Shown one piece after another: positions 9,366 through 20,035 of a stretch of DNA of 64,000 bases. The notes under the pieces were generated by a model that was not told the origin of the DNA, did not search any database, and worked only from the letters and a program-made list of their open reading frames with translations. Numbering within the stretch: position 1 is the first letter of the stretch; every line of letters starts with the position of its first letter. A program made the position numbers and the translations under genes. The DNA lies in contig NW_026089622.1 of NCBI RefSeq assembly GCF_024586455.1, positions 36,373,859 to 36,437,858 on the forward strand. Direction: 5' to 3'. This DNA comes from Bactrocera neohumeralis (Eukaryota > Arthropoda > Insecta > Diptera > Tephritidae).

Positions 9366-10430
9366 AACTCTCGCAACAATGTTGCTAAGGAGAGTATTAT
9401 AGTTTTGTTCACATAACGGTTGTTTGTAAGTCCTAAAACTAAAAGAGTCAGATATAGGGTTATATATACCAAAGTGATCAGGGTGACGAGTAGAGTCGAA
9501 ATCCGGATGTCTGTCTGTCCGTCCATCTGTCCGTCCGTCCTTGCAAGCTGTAACTTGAGTAAAAATTGAGATATCATGATGAAACTTGGTAAACGTATTC
9601 CTTGGCTCCATAAGAAGGTTAAGTTCGAAGATGGGCAAAATCGGCCCACTGCCACGCCCACAAAATGGCGGAAACCGAAAACCTATAAAGTGTCTTAACT
9701 AAGCCATAAATAAAGATAATAAAGTGAAATTTGGCACAAGCGATCGCATTAGGGAGGGGCATATTTGGGCGCAATTTTTTTTGGAAAAGTGGGAGTGGCC
9801 CCGCCCCCTACTAAGTTTTTTGTACGTATCTCGGAAACTACTATAGCTATGTCAACCAAACTCTACAGAGTCGTTTTCTTCAGGCATTTCCATATACAGT
9901 TCAAAAATGGAAAAAATGGGATAATAACCACGCCCACCTCCCATACAAAGGTTATGTTGAAAATCACTAAAAGTGCGTTAACGGACTAACAAAAAACGTC
10001 AGAAACACTAAATTTTACGGAAGAAATGGCAGAAGGAAGCTGCACCAGGCTTTTTTTTAAAATTGAAAATGGGCGTGGCCTCGCCCACTTATGGACCAAA
10101 AACCATATCTCAGGAACTACTAGACCGATTTCAATGAAATTCGGTATATAATATTTTCTTAACACCCTGATGACATGTACGAAATATGGGTGAAATCGGT
10201 TCACAACCACGCCTTCTTCCAATATAACGCTATTTTGAATTCCATCTGATGCCTTCTCTGTATAATATATAGTACATTAGGAACCAAAGATGATAGCGGA
10301 ATAAAACTTTACAAAAATACGGTATTTGAAAAATATGTAAATGACGTATAATGAAATCTCGATTATCACTTTATAATGCGAGAGTATAAAATGTTCGTTG
10401 ACACCCGAACTTAGCCCTTCCTTACTTGTT
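9366..10430. repeat. Dispersed DNA repeat of unknown class, about 1.06 kb
   Basis: Bounded by a short inverted pair ACTCTCGC (left, about 9368) and GCGAGAGT (right, about 10378), followed by a right end reading CCCTTCCTTACTTG. It contains a GTCT/GTCC tetranucleotide run (about 9507-9540), which produces meaningless DGQTD-type open frames, and motifs such as GGCGTGGC on both strands. No transposase is present. It resembles a non-autonomous DNA element, but I could not assign a superfamily. Confidence 0.5.
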
Positions 10431-11353
10431 TTTTATTTACATTTGCTTCGTCGCAACTTTGACGAAATTGATATCGCATTCTATTGCTTATTGTTCTTCG
10501 CCACAACAATGTTACAAATCAACAACTTATGTTGTAACATTGTTGCTGCCTTTATTTTATTGATTACAAACAAATTAAAAGTGGTTGAACTCCGAAATTA
10601 TTTTGATGTTTACGTTAAAATTTATGAATGAGTGAGCTAAGCAAAATCTTTGTATAAAAGCCATGTATTTCAATTTTATATTATTATTCAATAAAGTAAT
10701 AATCAAGATACCGCAACTCAAGTTTCTTTACTCGCATGTCAAAGCGCAGTGTTCCTTAGCTCGTGCATACATATACGTACGAATATACAACATAAAGGAG
10801 AGCGCATGTCAAATCGTAGATAGCGCCTTAGCGCATGCATATGTATTTATGTACCATATGTATGTACAATTCATACAACTACGCAGGGCACATGCCAAAG
10901 CAAACATTTGTAATTTGTAATATTCGTCATTCTCTTATTGTCATTTTGCTACCGAGCAGGCAACATTGTTGTTGTTAGATTTCGCACTTGCGCCTTCGCG
11001 TATGTGGGTATGTATGTAACGAAAGCAAATGACAGAAATATTTGTAATTATTCGTTCTCTTACATACATGCTCTTTTCAGTAGAAGCGCTGCTTATATAG
11101 CTTAATGTAAAAATTGAAGAACTTTAAACGCAAATATATCAAAAGTGGTTTAATGAATTTAAAATCTGTAAAATTTGTGCAAAGTTTCAGATCGCACACT
11201 TTAATTTGATGTATTATTTGTCTCTGTTCGTTTTGTAGATCTCTGGAAATAAGCGCCTTGTCTTAGAATAATATATAAAAAAGCACCTCTTCCTAGAAGG
11301 GATAAAATAAAAATAATTACAAAAAAAAAGACCAGAAATTGAAAATTGTAAAA
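10431..11353 (+). other. Probable LTR remainder and leader before gag
   Basis: No gene is seen. A TATA-like TATAAAAGCC at about 10653 with AATAAA near 10690 suggests an LTR promoter and polyadenylation signal. Around 10790-11080 there are GCGCATG and AACATTGTTG motifs and several simple ATACATATG runs. I could not find a primer binding site, so the link between this sequence and the gag at 11354 is inferred from position only. Confidence 0.4.
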
Positions 11354-12600
11354 ATGGCTAACGGTGACGCTTTGACCGTAGACCTAATAACGCGCCTTAT
11401 TGCTGACAGCAATATAGCATTACGTGAGGAAGTAAAGCAATTACGCTCACAAATAATAGTCAATACCACTAATTCAACCGATTTTTTAATACAGACGATT
11501 GACGATAATATAGCCTGTCAGGAATCGTTAGACATAGTTAAATCCGTACCAGAATTTACTGGTAGAATGAATTCATATGTTAGTTGGAGAGAGGCAGCGC
11601 TTAACGCTATGGGCCTATATATACTTAGAAATAAAATAACGCATGATGCAAATGATGCATTAACAAACCATGGAACAGTTCTAAATTTCGATGCAATTCT
11701 ATCTCGTCTAGACTTTACATATGCGGACAAACGTCCAATACATATAATTGAACAAGAATTAAGCATCTTAAGGCAGGGTGCAATGTTGGTTGTAGAATAT
11801 TATAACCTCGTCAACAAAAAGTTGACGCTATTAATAAACAAAACAATTATGACTCACGGAAACAACGCAGAATTGATAAAAGAATTAAACAAAACAACAG
11901 GGAACATGCCTTAAGAATCTTTATAACAGGACTAAACACCCCATTACGAGACATAATATTCTCTCCAAATCCACAAGATTTACCTGACGCTTTAGCAAAA
12001 TCTCAAGAACTCGAATCAAACAATCAAAGAGCCCGGTTTGCTCAAAACTTCATGTATGGTAGAAACAGGGTGAAGCCAACGTACACAAACAATAACTTAA
12101 GGTTTCCTCAAAGGAACAACCCTCTCAATAATAATATAAATTATGATTTTCCGAAACCAACTCCTATGGATATAGATCCATCTGTATCCAGAATTCACAA
12201 TAGAAATTTTAATATGAGGGGGAACAAAGCACTAACAAATTTTACCAACAACAAAGAAATAACAATTTTAATGAAAATGTAAAACCTATGCAAACAAATG
12301 CAAACTTCCAGGCCAATAGGGGGCAAAATAAGGAAGCACATGGGGTAAAGAGGCATAGAGAAAGTAATAATAGCTTTCGCCCGCAAGAAAAGGGTCAGAG
12401 AATTAATAATATGAACGAGAGGCATTTTTTAGGCAAAGAGGGGACGAACTCCCAATAGGGGGCAAAATCAGGAAGCACATGGGGTAAAGCTGCATAGAGA
12501 AAGTAATAATAGCTTTCGCCCGCAAGAAAAGAGTCAGAGAATTAATAATATGAACGAGAGCCATTTTTTAGGCAAAGAGGGGACGAACTCCCCTATCTCA
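11354..12600 (+). pseudogene. Errantivirus-like gypsy Gag, frameshifted
   Basis: The frame starts at the ATG at 11354. It matches the gag at 52193-53416 in blocks such as VPEFTGRMNSYVSWREAAL, LRNKITHDAND and YADKRPIHIIEQELSILRQG. This capsid-type region has no zinc knuckle, as in errantiviruses. The protein breaks at about 11905, where the frame shifts into HALRIFITGLNTPLRD, and again near 12225 in the asparagine-rich C-terminus. A 139-bp tandem duplication (12313-12590) further disrupts the end. Gag would package the element RNA. This copy is non-functional. Confidence 0.8.
12313..12590 (+). repeat. 139-bp tandem duplication in gag
   Basis: Copy 1 (12313-12451) and copy 2 (12452-12590) both begin CCAATAGGGGGCAAAAT and end GGGGACGAACTC, with only a handful of differences. 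139 is not a multiple of three, so the duplication shifts the gag frame. Confidence 0.9.
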
Positions 12601-12765
12601 AATTACACGACTCAAAATTAAATAAAAACTTAAAAGCTCTAGTTGGTACGGGAGCAACCTCATGTTACATTAAGCCTGGGGTTTATAATAATAAAAACGA
12701 GTTAGCCATTTATAAGGGCATAAAAACCGTGAATGGCTATTCCATAATCAAATTTTACCACTTAA
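12600..12765 (+). pseudogene. Retropepsin N-terminal part of the errantivirus copy
   Basis: Encodes LKALVGTGATSCYIKPGVY, corresponding to the family active-site block LIDTGATxxYI. The catalytic aspartate is glycine here. The frame is split by the piggyBac insertion at 12766 and continues after 15529. Retropepsins process the Gag-Pol polyprotein. Confidence 0.7.
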
Positions 12766-12825
12766 CCCTAGAACACACACCCAGAAAATACCACGTAAAC
12801 ACACACCCGGGATACGTTTGTACCC
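12766..12825. repeat. piggyBac left terminal and subterminal inverted repeats
   Basis: Outer 17-bp repeat at 12766-12782 and inner 32-bp repeat at 12794-12825. Both have exact inverted partners at the right end (15513-15529 and 15308-15339). The inner copy is asymmetric: 11 bp from the outer repeat here but about 173 bp on the right, a spacing asymmetry common in this family. Confidence 0.9.
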
Positions 12826-13330
12826 GGGACCTTATTTTGCGGTTTTGTTTTAATGCTTATTCAACCGATTTCTATGTTTTTTTTTTATTGTTTATTTTAA
12901 TATATAACAAGTATTTTGTCTTTTGTTTCATTCGAATATTCCTACTGGTTCCAGCGATATGGGCAAATAAAGTCAGGACATGCAACAGTGGATTTTTGTT
13001 TTTGTGTTGGCCTGATAAATGCAAAACAAAATAATATAATTTATAATAATGTACTTGTAACAAGGAATACACATTTTGTTTTTTATTTCATTGAAATATT
13101 CTACCTGGTTCAAAAGATATGTGCAAAAAGGTCGCGCAAGGTATGGGTACGTAGGTAGCAAATACACTGATATAACTGGTTTTTGTATTTTATATGCAGC
13201 TGCAAGGGTTGTTTTCATACGAGGTGTTGTTATAAATGCTGCCTGTTGATATTTTCATTATTGTTTTGGTGCTCAAAAGTGTAAGAAGTGAAAATAAATA
13301 TAACTGAAACTATAAATAACTAGATACGAA

Positions 13331-15168
13331 ATGACTTCAAGAAGAAACGAATATTTATCAAGTGCAGCATATAGAAGGTAAAAAATGTAAAATAAGCAAC
13401 AATGTAAACATATACTAATTTTTTTTATTATGCAGGCTAACTGAGGAACAGCGAGAATCATATATACAGTCTTTATTTGATGAAATTTGTGACGATGACG
13501 CTCCCTTTGACTTTGACTCAGAAGATGAAGAAGAAATTCAAATCTATGACATTGAAATTGCTGATGACTATGCTGAAGTTTCGCAAAGTGCCGCAGAAGT
13601 ATTACCTGATTATGCGGACTATGAGGATGATGAAGAAGACGATGAAGAAGAAGAAGTAGAAGAAAATAATGAATTACCCGCTAGTGCCGAAAAATTTGTT
13701 GCACGTGATGGTACTGAGTGGATGAAAGAACCAAATGTAAGTCGTGAGGTACTCAGACAAAATATTATAAGAGAACGTTCTGGACCAGCTAGATGCACTG
13801 AAATGTTGTCAATAGAGCAAACATTCAAATGTTTCATGAACGTTGAAATGGCTGATATAATTATGCGCCACACAAATAAGTAAGCAAAAGAAACTTATAA
13901 TGCTTACAACAATGCGCATCCAAACACAACTCCTAAGCCATGGACGCCTGTGTCAATAACAGAGCTGTATGCATTTTTTGGCATACTTATTATGACTGGT
14001 GCGAACCATAGCAATAGAGAACATGTTCGAGATTTATGGAGCGTCAAAGCTATCCTTTATATCGCGCCACAATGGGAGTCAACCGTTTCTGTTCTACGCT
14101 TACTAACTGATAAAGCTGCACCGATCAGTGAGTTGTGGACGATGATGAACAATAATCTTGCTGCACATTACAAGCCCAGCTCATGCTTGACGATTGATGA
14201 ACAATTATTTCCTTACCGTGGACGCACACGGTTTACGCAGTACATACCGTCAAAACCTGCTAAATATGGTGTCAAGGTTTGGTGGATTTGCGATGCCACA
14301 AATGCATATCCACTGCATGGACAAATATATATTGGCCAAGCAGAAACTGGTAGGGAAACGAACCAAGGCGAACGAGTGGTGAAGGATTTGTCTGCCAAAT
14401 ACCAAGGAAGTGGCCGAAACATTACAATGCACAATTTGTTTGACGACCTTGCCAGTTGCAGAACTGCTTCTCACCTGCAAACTTACGATCGTTGGAACTT
14501 TGCGCAAAAACAAATCATATATTCCTCAAGAAATGAAGCAGAACAAAAACAGGACAATTGGTTCAACGACATTTGGCTTCAAAAATAATGTGACAATGTG
14601 CTCTTATGTTCTCAAAAAAAATAAAGCAGTAATTTTGCTTTCGACCATGCATAATGATGCTGAAATAGCTGACAGTGTGACGGACCAAATGTTTGCGGAA
14701 TATCCAACACAAAGACAAACAAAACGATGGCCACCAGCGATGTTCTTCAACATGTTGGACATTACAGCTCTTGCAGCCTACATTGTCTACGATTTGAATA
14801 ACCCCATGTTGCCTTGGAGAACAAACAACAAGCGTAAGCAGATCCTGCGCAGCTTGGCTGAAGCATTGTGTATGCCCATTATTGAAGCCAGAGCCATAAA
14901 TCGTCAAGTGACGCAAAATTTTTTGACTAAAATTGCTATTGAAGCATATTTTAACCGACCGGTGGAATCAATGGTGTCAACAGCAGCATCAACATCTGCC
15001 GCAGCGCGCACGCCAAAACCTGTGTCCGGATCTTGCTATTTATGTTATGCACAAGAGGAAAAATGCCGTAGAAAAACTAGAAAGCTGTGCGCCAAATGTA
15101 AGAAGCCAATGTGTCTTGAACATTCGGTCACATCAACAAATTGCTCTATTTGCCATGATTTTCCTTAG
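13331..15168 (+). pseudogene. piggyBac transposase, spliced, inactivated
   Basis: Exon 1 runs from the ATG at 13331 to 13377. A 58-bp GT-AG intron (13378-13435) leads into LTEEQRESYIQSLFDEICDD, an acidic N-terminus, and the DDE_Tnp_1_7 core. An in-frame TAA at 13881 interrupts the frame, which resumes as AKETYNAYNN. The first two catalytic aspartates are visible in CLTIDEQLFPYRG and WWICDATNAYPLHG. Near 14440-14460 a frameshift leads into LPVAELLLTCKLTIVGTLRK. The block that normally reads GGVDxxDQM is shortened to SVTDQM, so the third catalytic aspartate appears lost. The C-terminus keeps the cysteine-rich zinc domain (CYLC, CAKCKKPMC, CSICHD). The enzyme would cut and paste at TTAA; this copy cannot. 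Confidence 0.92.
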
Positions 15169-15307
15169 ATATAAGATGCATTTTTATAATTTTTATAATA
15201 AAAGTCAATAATATAATGTGTGAAATTAATACTTTTAATTTTTCAAATTAAAAAAATAATATAAAATTTTTTTTTTTTTTTGATTATTATGAGGATTTTT
15301 ACTATTG

Positions 15308-15529
15308 GGGTACAAACGTATCCCGGGTGTGTGTTTACGTATATAATGTGTTTGGAAGGCTGTAGCTCCTGAACCAATGGTCCGATCTGATTCAAATTTT
15401 GAATTTGAACTCAAAACTAAATAATCATCCTAGATCCGAAGTTAGCGGTATAGAAGTATAGCGGTTCAAAAATTACAACACTTCAAAGTTGAAAGTGGAT
15501 ACATTTGTACCCGGGTGTGTGTTCTAGGG
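15308..15529. repeat. piggyBac right terminal and subterminal inverted repeats
   Basis: Inner 32-bp repeat at 15308-15339 and outer 17-bp repeat at 15513-15529, both exact complements of the left-end copies. A run of T (about 15269-15281) and an AATAAA (15197) between gene and end suit the transposase 3' end. Confidence 0.88.
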
Positions 15530-15778
15530 TTAATTACCTTATTTGGAGTCGAAGAAATCTTCTATGAAATAGAGGGATTAGAATCGGATCTCCTTTTGGG
15601 ATACAATTTCCTTAAAAATATTGAGGCACTTATCGATTTGCCCACTGGGAAAATTAATTATAGGGGAAAAAATAATTTGGAAAATGAAAATAAAAGTATG
15701 AATATTTATTTTGAAAATAAAACTAAGGAACAAGAAGCTTCCAAAAGTATCGGTAAAAATGAAAGAAAAATTAAAATT
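15530..15778 (+). pseudogene. Retropepsin C-terminal part of the errantivirus copy
   Basis: The protease frame resumes after piggyBac with VEEIFYEIEGLESDLLLGYN followed by LKNIEALIDLPTGKI. This is the second half of an errantivirus retropepsin (family form DLLLGxxxLKxxxAxID), also seen in the copy at 51571-51999. After residue LENENK the expected reverse transcriptase does not follow; instead the frame enters the hairpin repeat array. Confidence 0.72.
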
Positions 15779-16282
15779 GTGGAACAAGCATGTTCCACAC
15801 CGCCAGCCGAAGATTTTACCGGCAATATTATATTAAAAAAATTTCTTTTGGGACAAAAAGGTCCTAAAACGCCTGCTGAAGATTTATACCAGCATAACGA
15901 AAAAAATAATTATGCAAAAAATATTGTGGAACGAAAAAGTTCTACAACGCCAGCCGATGATAATACCGGCAAATTAAATAAAAAATATATTGTGGAACGA
16001 AAAAGTTCTACAACGCCAGCCGATGATAATACCGGCAAATTAAATAAAAAATATATTGTGGAACAAAAAAGTTCTACAACGCCAGCCGATGATAATACCG
16101 GCAATATTTTATTTAAAGAAATTATTTTGGGACAAAAAGGTCCTAAAACGCCAGCCTAAGTTCTTACCGGCAAAATAAAACAAAAAAAGAATGGTGAAAA
16201 ACCAAATAAAAATATAAAAATACAATATTTTGATTACTTGGGACAAGAAAATCCTAGGACGCCAGTCGAAGATAATGCCGAC
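15779..16282 (+). repeat. Tandem double-hairpin array, seven units
   Basis: Seven units start near 15779, 15848, 15926, 15992, 16058, 16127 and 16238; the central ones repeat every 66 bp. Each has hairpin A (for example GTGGAACA/TGTTCCAC at 15779-15798), a short ACGCC-type spacer, and hairpin B (GCCG/CGGC, GCTG/CAGC or GTCG/CGAC) with a 10-11 base loop. Stem bases change in pairs between units. The array lies in an open frame to 16159 encoding repeats such as SSTTPADDNTG. RT and RNase H should lie here in a complete element. Confidence 0.85.
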
Positions 16283-16702
16283 ATTAAAATAAAAAAATGT
16301 ACTCCAAAACAGGAGGTACTAATATTTTAAAAATAAATAATTTCAATATTAACGATGAAAATAATTTCGAAGAAATAACTGAGCTTCAAACACATGTAAA
16401 AGAAAAAAATTCTCAAATGTATTCAGGCAATGATACAAGCTTCCCATTTCACCCTGGAGAAATAATTTATGAAAACATAATAGGATAAAGAAATAAGCTA
16501 TAAAAAATAGGTTGTAAAAGAGGATATAAGAAATTATTAAAATGAATCAGAGAAAAGAATTAGTTCATAAAGATAATATAAAATCCTAAACGAATACTTA
16601 ATTACTTTTTCAGAAAATAATGACAATAATTATTTTAATATTGCTAACAATAGCAAACAAGACAGATATTAAAATGGGACTTTAAATAACGACTATGGGG
16701 AA
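16283..16702 (+). pseudogene. Pol C-terminal scrap and AT-rich linker
   Basis: A short frame (16297-16488) ends with FPFHPGEIIYENIIG, which resembles the extreme C-terminus of a gypsy-type integrase (family form PGxxxYE). The rest is AT-rich with no recognisable domain. If the reading is right, RT, RNase H and the integrase core have been deleted between protease and this point. Confidence 0.35.
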
Positions 16703-17960
16703 GTGTTTCATATAACTAATTTAACATATTTTGAAGAAATAATAATATCAGATAAAAATAATTATTATGGTAAAATGAGGTACAATAACTTAGAAGAAGT
16801 TAACAAAAATGATGTATTTGATATAAAAAATTTAGAAGGGCAACCAGAAATACAACTTATAGAAACTTTATTAGAACAACTACAAATTAAAGATACATAA
16901 TATAGGAGAGGAATAAATGAAATAGGTACACTATGGAAGTGGATAGCAGGAACACCAGACCATGACGACCTAGTGTTAGCAAATAATAAATTAAACGAAT
17001 TAATTGAGAATAATAATAAACAATACACAACAAATTCAAACATTTTTGGAATTATTAACCAATTAACTGAAACAAATAATAATATTAATGAAAACTCAAA
17101 TATTAAAATTCTAACGAAACGGAAAAATCAATTCCTAATAACTGAATTACAAAATATGATTAATACAATAGCTATAGGAAAAATGGGAATTTTAAACCCG
17201 ACAATTTTAAATTTAGACGAGATTAAAAGTATAATTAAAAATGAACATGGACGATTGACAATAACTGATTTAATAGATATTTCAAATTTTAAAATAGTAC
17301 AGAATAAAGATGTAATAGTTATATATATTAAATACCCAAAAATTATATATGATTGTAAATATTATGAAGTAAGAGCAATTACACAAAAAGATGGCAAATT
17401 AATAATTGATAACGAAATTGCGAAATGCAAAAAAGAATATATAAACATAAAAAACTGCAAAAAAGAAATGATAAATACTTATTGTAAAATTAATAATAAA
17501 AATACTTGCTTATCAGATATTTTGTCCAATAAAAAAGGAAAATGTAAAAAAATTAAAGAAAAACATAAAGACATAGATATAATTAAAGAAGGAGCAATAT
17601 TAGTCTCTGGAAATCATACTATAGATGACTCTGCAATAAATGGAGTTTACCTTGTAACATTTGAAAATTATACAAATATTGATAATATAACTTACGAAAA
17701 TATTGATTGTAAAATTTGGAATTATTTAGAAAATAATCATATTAATAACTTTGAAATTATAGAATACATTGAAACAAAAAATAAAGAATTTGAATTTGAA
17801 ACATAAATATTTTGAGTAAAAGAATTAAAGAATTTAAAAATCATTCACTTTTCTGGTACATTATTGTAATAATTGTACTATTAATAATAATATACATAAT
17901 CTATAAGATTTTAAAATTAAAAAAATCATGCAAAACTAATAAGCAAAGTAAAAAACAAAA
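16703..17960 (+). pseudogene. Errantivirus-type env gene, degenerate
   Basis: A single frame runs 16703-17806 with one stop codon at 16898-16900. Just after the stop a basic RRG precedes a conserved-looking block around WKWIAGTPDHDD, where errantivirus envelopes have their processing site and fusion segment. The middle is lysine-, asparagine- and isoleucine-rich with several cysteines. After a frame break at 17806 a strongly hydrophobic membrane span (about 17860-17925) and a basic tail follow. In related insect elements Env allows particle entry into new cells. This copy has at least two lesions and cannot make the full protein. Similarity is judged from layout and short blocks. Confidence 0.65.
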
Positions 17961-18034
17961 TTCCAAGAATTATCATATAACGCTATTTTAGAAAGAATCT
18001 ACAATATATCAAAAAACGATATTGAATCGGGGAC

Positions 18035-18046
18035 GAGAGAGGGGGG
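18035..18046 (+). promoter_or_regulatory. Polypurine tract of the errantivirus copy
   Basis: The run GAGAGAGGGGGG lies directly before an LTR starting AGTTAACGG. It is the expected primer for plus-strand synthesis and fixes the 3' LTR start. Confidence 0.8.
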
Positions 18047-18540
18047 AGTTAACGGCAGCAGCCACACAGAGATCTAATGATAAATATAAACAAATTGTAT
18101 CTTCTTACAGTATTACTGCTTGGTCAGCAGAATACTTTAATTAATAAGAAATCAATACATCACTTGTTTTGATAAGCAAGCATAATTCAATATTCCATTA
18201 TTTGTTTTGATAATGGAATAATTTGAAATTCAATGCTCTGGCATTTCATCACTTAATGTAATGCCAAAGCATCTTTAGTAATAAGCATAGAATTGTAAGA
18301 ATATAAATATAAGTGCTTTTACTAATAAAGTCAGTGGATAATCGGCAGGCGTATTGATAGATCATCTTGATGATCGAAGCGCTCCATATACTATTGCACT
18401 CAAACCAACACTTATAGCGGAGCGGAATACATTTTTTAACACTTCCCACGCAAGGGAAGTTAATTTGCAGACAGCGAAAAATAACATAACTAAGGTGAGA
18501 ATGTACCATTAAAAAAAGGCCAGTCTGTAGCAGTAATTAA
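18047..18540 (+). repeat. 3' LTR of the errantivirus copy
   Basis: About 490 bp starting AGTTAACGGCAGCAGCC after the polypurine tract. It has a TATA-like AATATAAATATAAG near 18298 and AATAAAG near 18325. Three hairpins stand in a row in its first half (18163-18270), the central one a perfect 11-bp stem. The right border is uncertain, about 18533-18540. The matching 5' LTR was not found upstream of gag; the sequence there is different, so the two ends may derive from different copies. Confidence 0.6.
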
Positions 18541-18544
18541 GTAA

Positions 18545-19300
18545 AATTGTAGGTAATTGAAAAAAAGGCAATATAGATGAAACAAAAATTCCGACCTACA
18601 CTAAAAAAAGTTTTATGGAAATTGTTAAATTTTTATCAAATAAAAACAAGAACTATTATTCGTATCAACTGAAGAGCTCTAGGGGTCTAGTTATTGTAAT
18701 TGAGATATAGAGTCCGCCGTAGACTCTAGTGAAGTCAAAGAAGCATTGGAAGTATGCGGTTTTGGTTTTAAAACTGTTATATACATAAATATATTGAATA
18801 GAAACAAAGTACCACAGCCAATGTTTAGAATTGAATTCTTGCCGAACTCTAATCAACTTGAAAAAATGAAAACACATCCTCTATATATAATCTAAAATAT
18901 TTGCTGCATCGTAGAGTAACTGTTAAAGAACCACATAAAAGAACGGTCCGGTACAATGTACTAACTGCCAAGAATATGGGCATACCAAATAATATTGCAC
19001 TCTACGCATTGTTTGTGTGGTATGTGGTGATTTACATCCCACTTCTAAATACACCCTTAGGAATGATGGTTTAAATCAAAAAACAGCAATTGTGGAGGAA
19101 ATTGCACTGCTAACTATAGGGGTTGTCCTGTATATAAAGATTTAAAATCGAAGTTGTCATAGGGCATTCAAGCACGTCGTAAACAAATGTTACAAACACC
19201 CCGTAATGAAATTATAGCAATCTTAGATAAAAGTTCAAATCCGATTACTTTTAAGAGTAATACTATGAAAGGAAGCTATGCAAATGCAGTGAAAGGCAAC
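18545..19300 (+). pseudogene. jockey-type LINE ORF1 remnant
   Basis: Translation across several frames gives an RNA-recognition-like region (SSRGLVIVI, then VKEALEVCGFGFKTV, FRIEFLPNSNQLEKM) followed by zinc knuckles beginning QCTNCQEYGHTKKYC and CVVCGDLHPTS, the hallmark of jockey-clade ORF1 (PRE_C2HC type). The ORF is broken by multiple stops and shifts. It is cut near 19300, where an R1-like element begins. The same jockey copy continues as ORF2 at 25276. ORF1 binds element RNA in the cytoplasm; this copy is dead. Confidence 0.75.
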
Positions 19301-19624
19301 CAAAGTGAGAAAGCGAAACACTCCCTTCACAGGGTTCTGCGCTGGGTTTGGGACCCGCCCGTAAAAAGCACCCCCAATGAAAGATTACTAACTGCCTCGG
19401 ATGAGAGATCCCCCTTTTGATGAGGACCATTTTTATTTTGTTTTTTTTTTTTTTTGCTGGCGAGGGGGTGGAAAATGCCTTCCGCATCGTCGGTGCTATC
19501 GTCACAGCAGCGGTATGTGCCACTTGCAGGTCACTAAAAACCCCCCCTCTAAGGAACCGTCGCCCACCCTGGGACCGCGTTTGCATTACTTCAGGGTGGC
19601 GTTCCATTTTTCTCATTGAGAGAT

Positions 19625-20035
19625 TTACATCTGCGCACCTGCGTCCAGGTCCCGCTTTTTGCTGCGTAGCAAGAGTGCAGCGAATTTCTTGATGATGCCC
19701 CAGTTTTCTTCACTTTCCAACATAACGCTGACTAAATTGTCCGCGTTTATTGGGCCAACCAGGTCCTCTACAGCGGTGCGTTCTCCTTGCCAGCACAGCG
19801 CACATTCGAAGAATGTATGTTCAGCGTCGTCTTCTGTCGCGTCGTTATATAGGCATGACGGCTCTTCGACTTTTCCCATTCTGTGGAGGTACTTTTTGAA
19901 GTACCCGTGACCGGATAACAGCTGGGTTGTGTAAAAATCTACCTCTCCGAATTTTCGGCCTGTCCATGAGTCTAGATCTTTTATAAGCCTGGCCTCCATC
20001 TGCCGCGACTTTCGGTGTCCCATCTTTATTGCCAT
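19625..20035 (-). pseudogene. ORF2 C-terminal domain of the R1-like element, out of frame
   Basis: Encodes EARLIKDLDSWTGRKFGEVD, TTQLLSGHGYFKKYLHRMG and CLYNDATEDDAEHTFFEC, which is the characteristic R1-clade C-terminal region with its cysteine-histidine motif. ORF2 stops at an in-frame TAA at about 20026, after which the original frame continues briefly (RWDTESRGRW) before a shift near 19995 puts the rest in this frame. This domain in R1 and R2 elements contributes to target DNA handling. The lesions mean the main ORF2 product lacks it. Confidence 0.75.

Larger units (their letters stand above)
12766..15529 (+). mobile_element. piggyBac-family DNA transposon
   Basis: A 2764-bp element flanked on both sides by the tetranucleotide TTAA (12762-12765 and 15530-15533), the piggyBac target. 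Its ends are perfect 17-bp inverted repeats, CCCTAGAACACACACCC. A second, internal inverted pair of 32 bp begins CGTAAACACACACCCGGG (12794-12825 against 15308-15339). The element carries one spliced transposase gene on the plus strand with a nonsense codon and a frameshift. It interrupts the protease gene of an errantivirus copy, so it is younger than that insertion. Confidence 0.95.

Noticed and set aside
9293..9661. Frames with DGQMDGQTD-like repeats
   Set aside because: Produced by a GTCT/GTCC tetranucleotide run inside a non-coding DNA repeat.
10398..10920. Two short plus-strand frames (77 and 85 codons) as genes
   Set aside because: AT-rich composition without domain or conserved context; they overlap a likely LTR promoter region.
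15779..16282. CRISPR array
   Set aside because: The repeats are 66 bp apart with near-identical spacers and lie in a retroelement of a eukaryote; no cas-like genes. It is a tandem repeat with hairpins.
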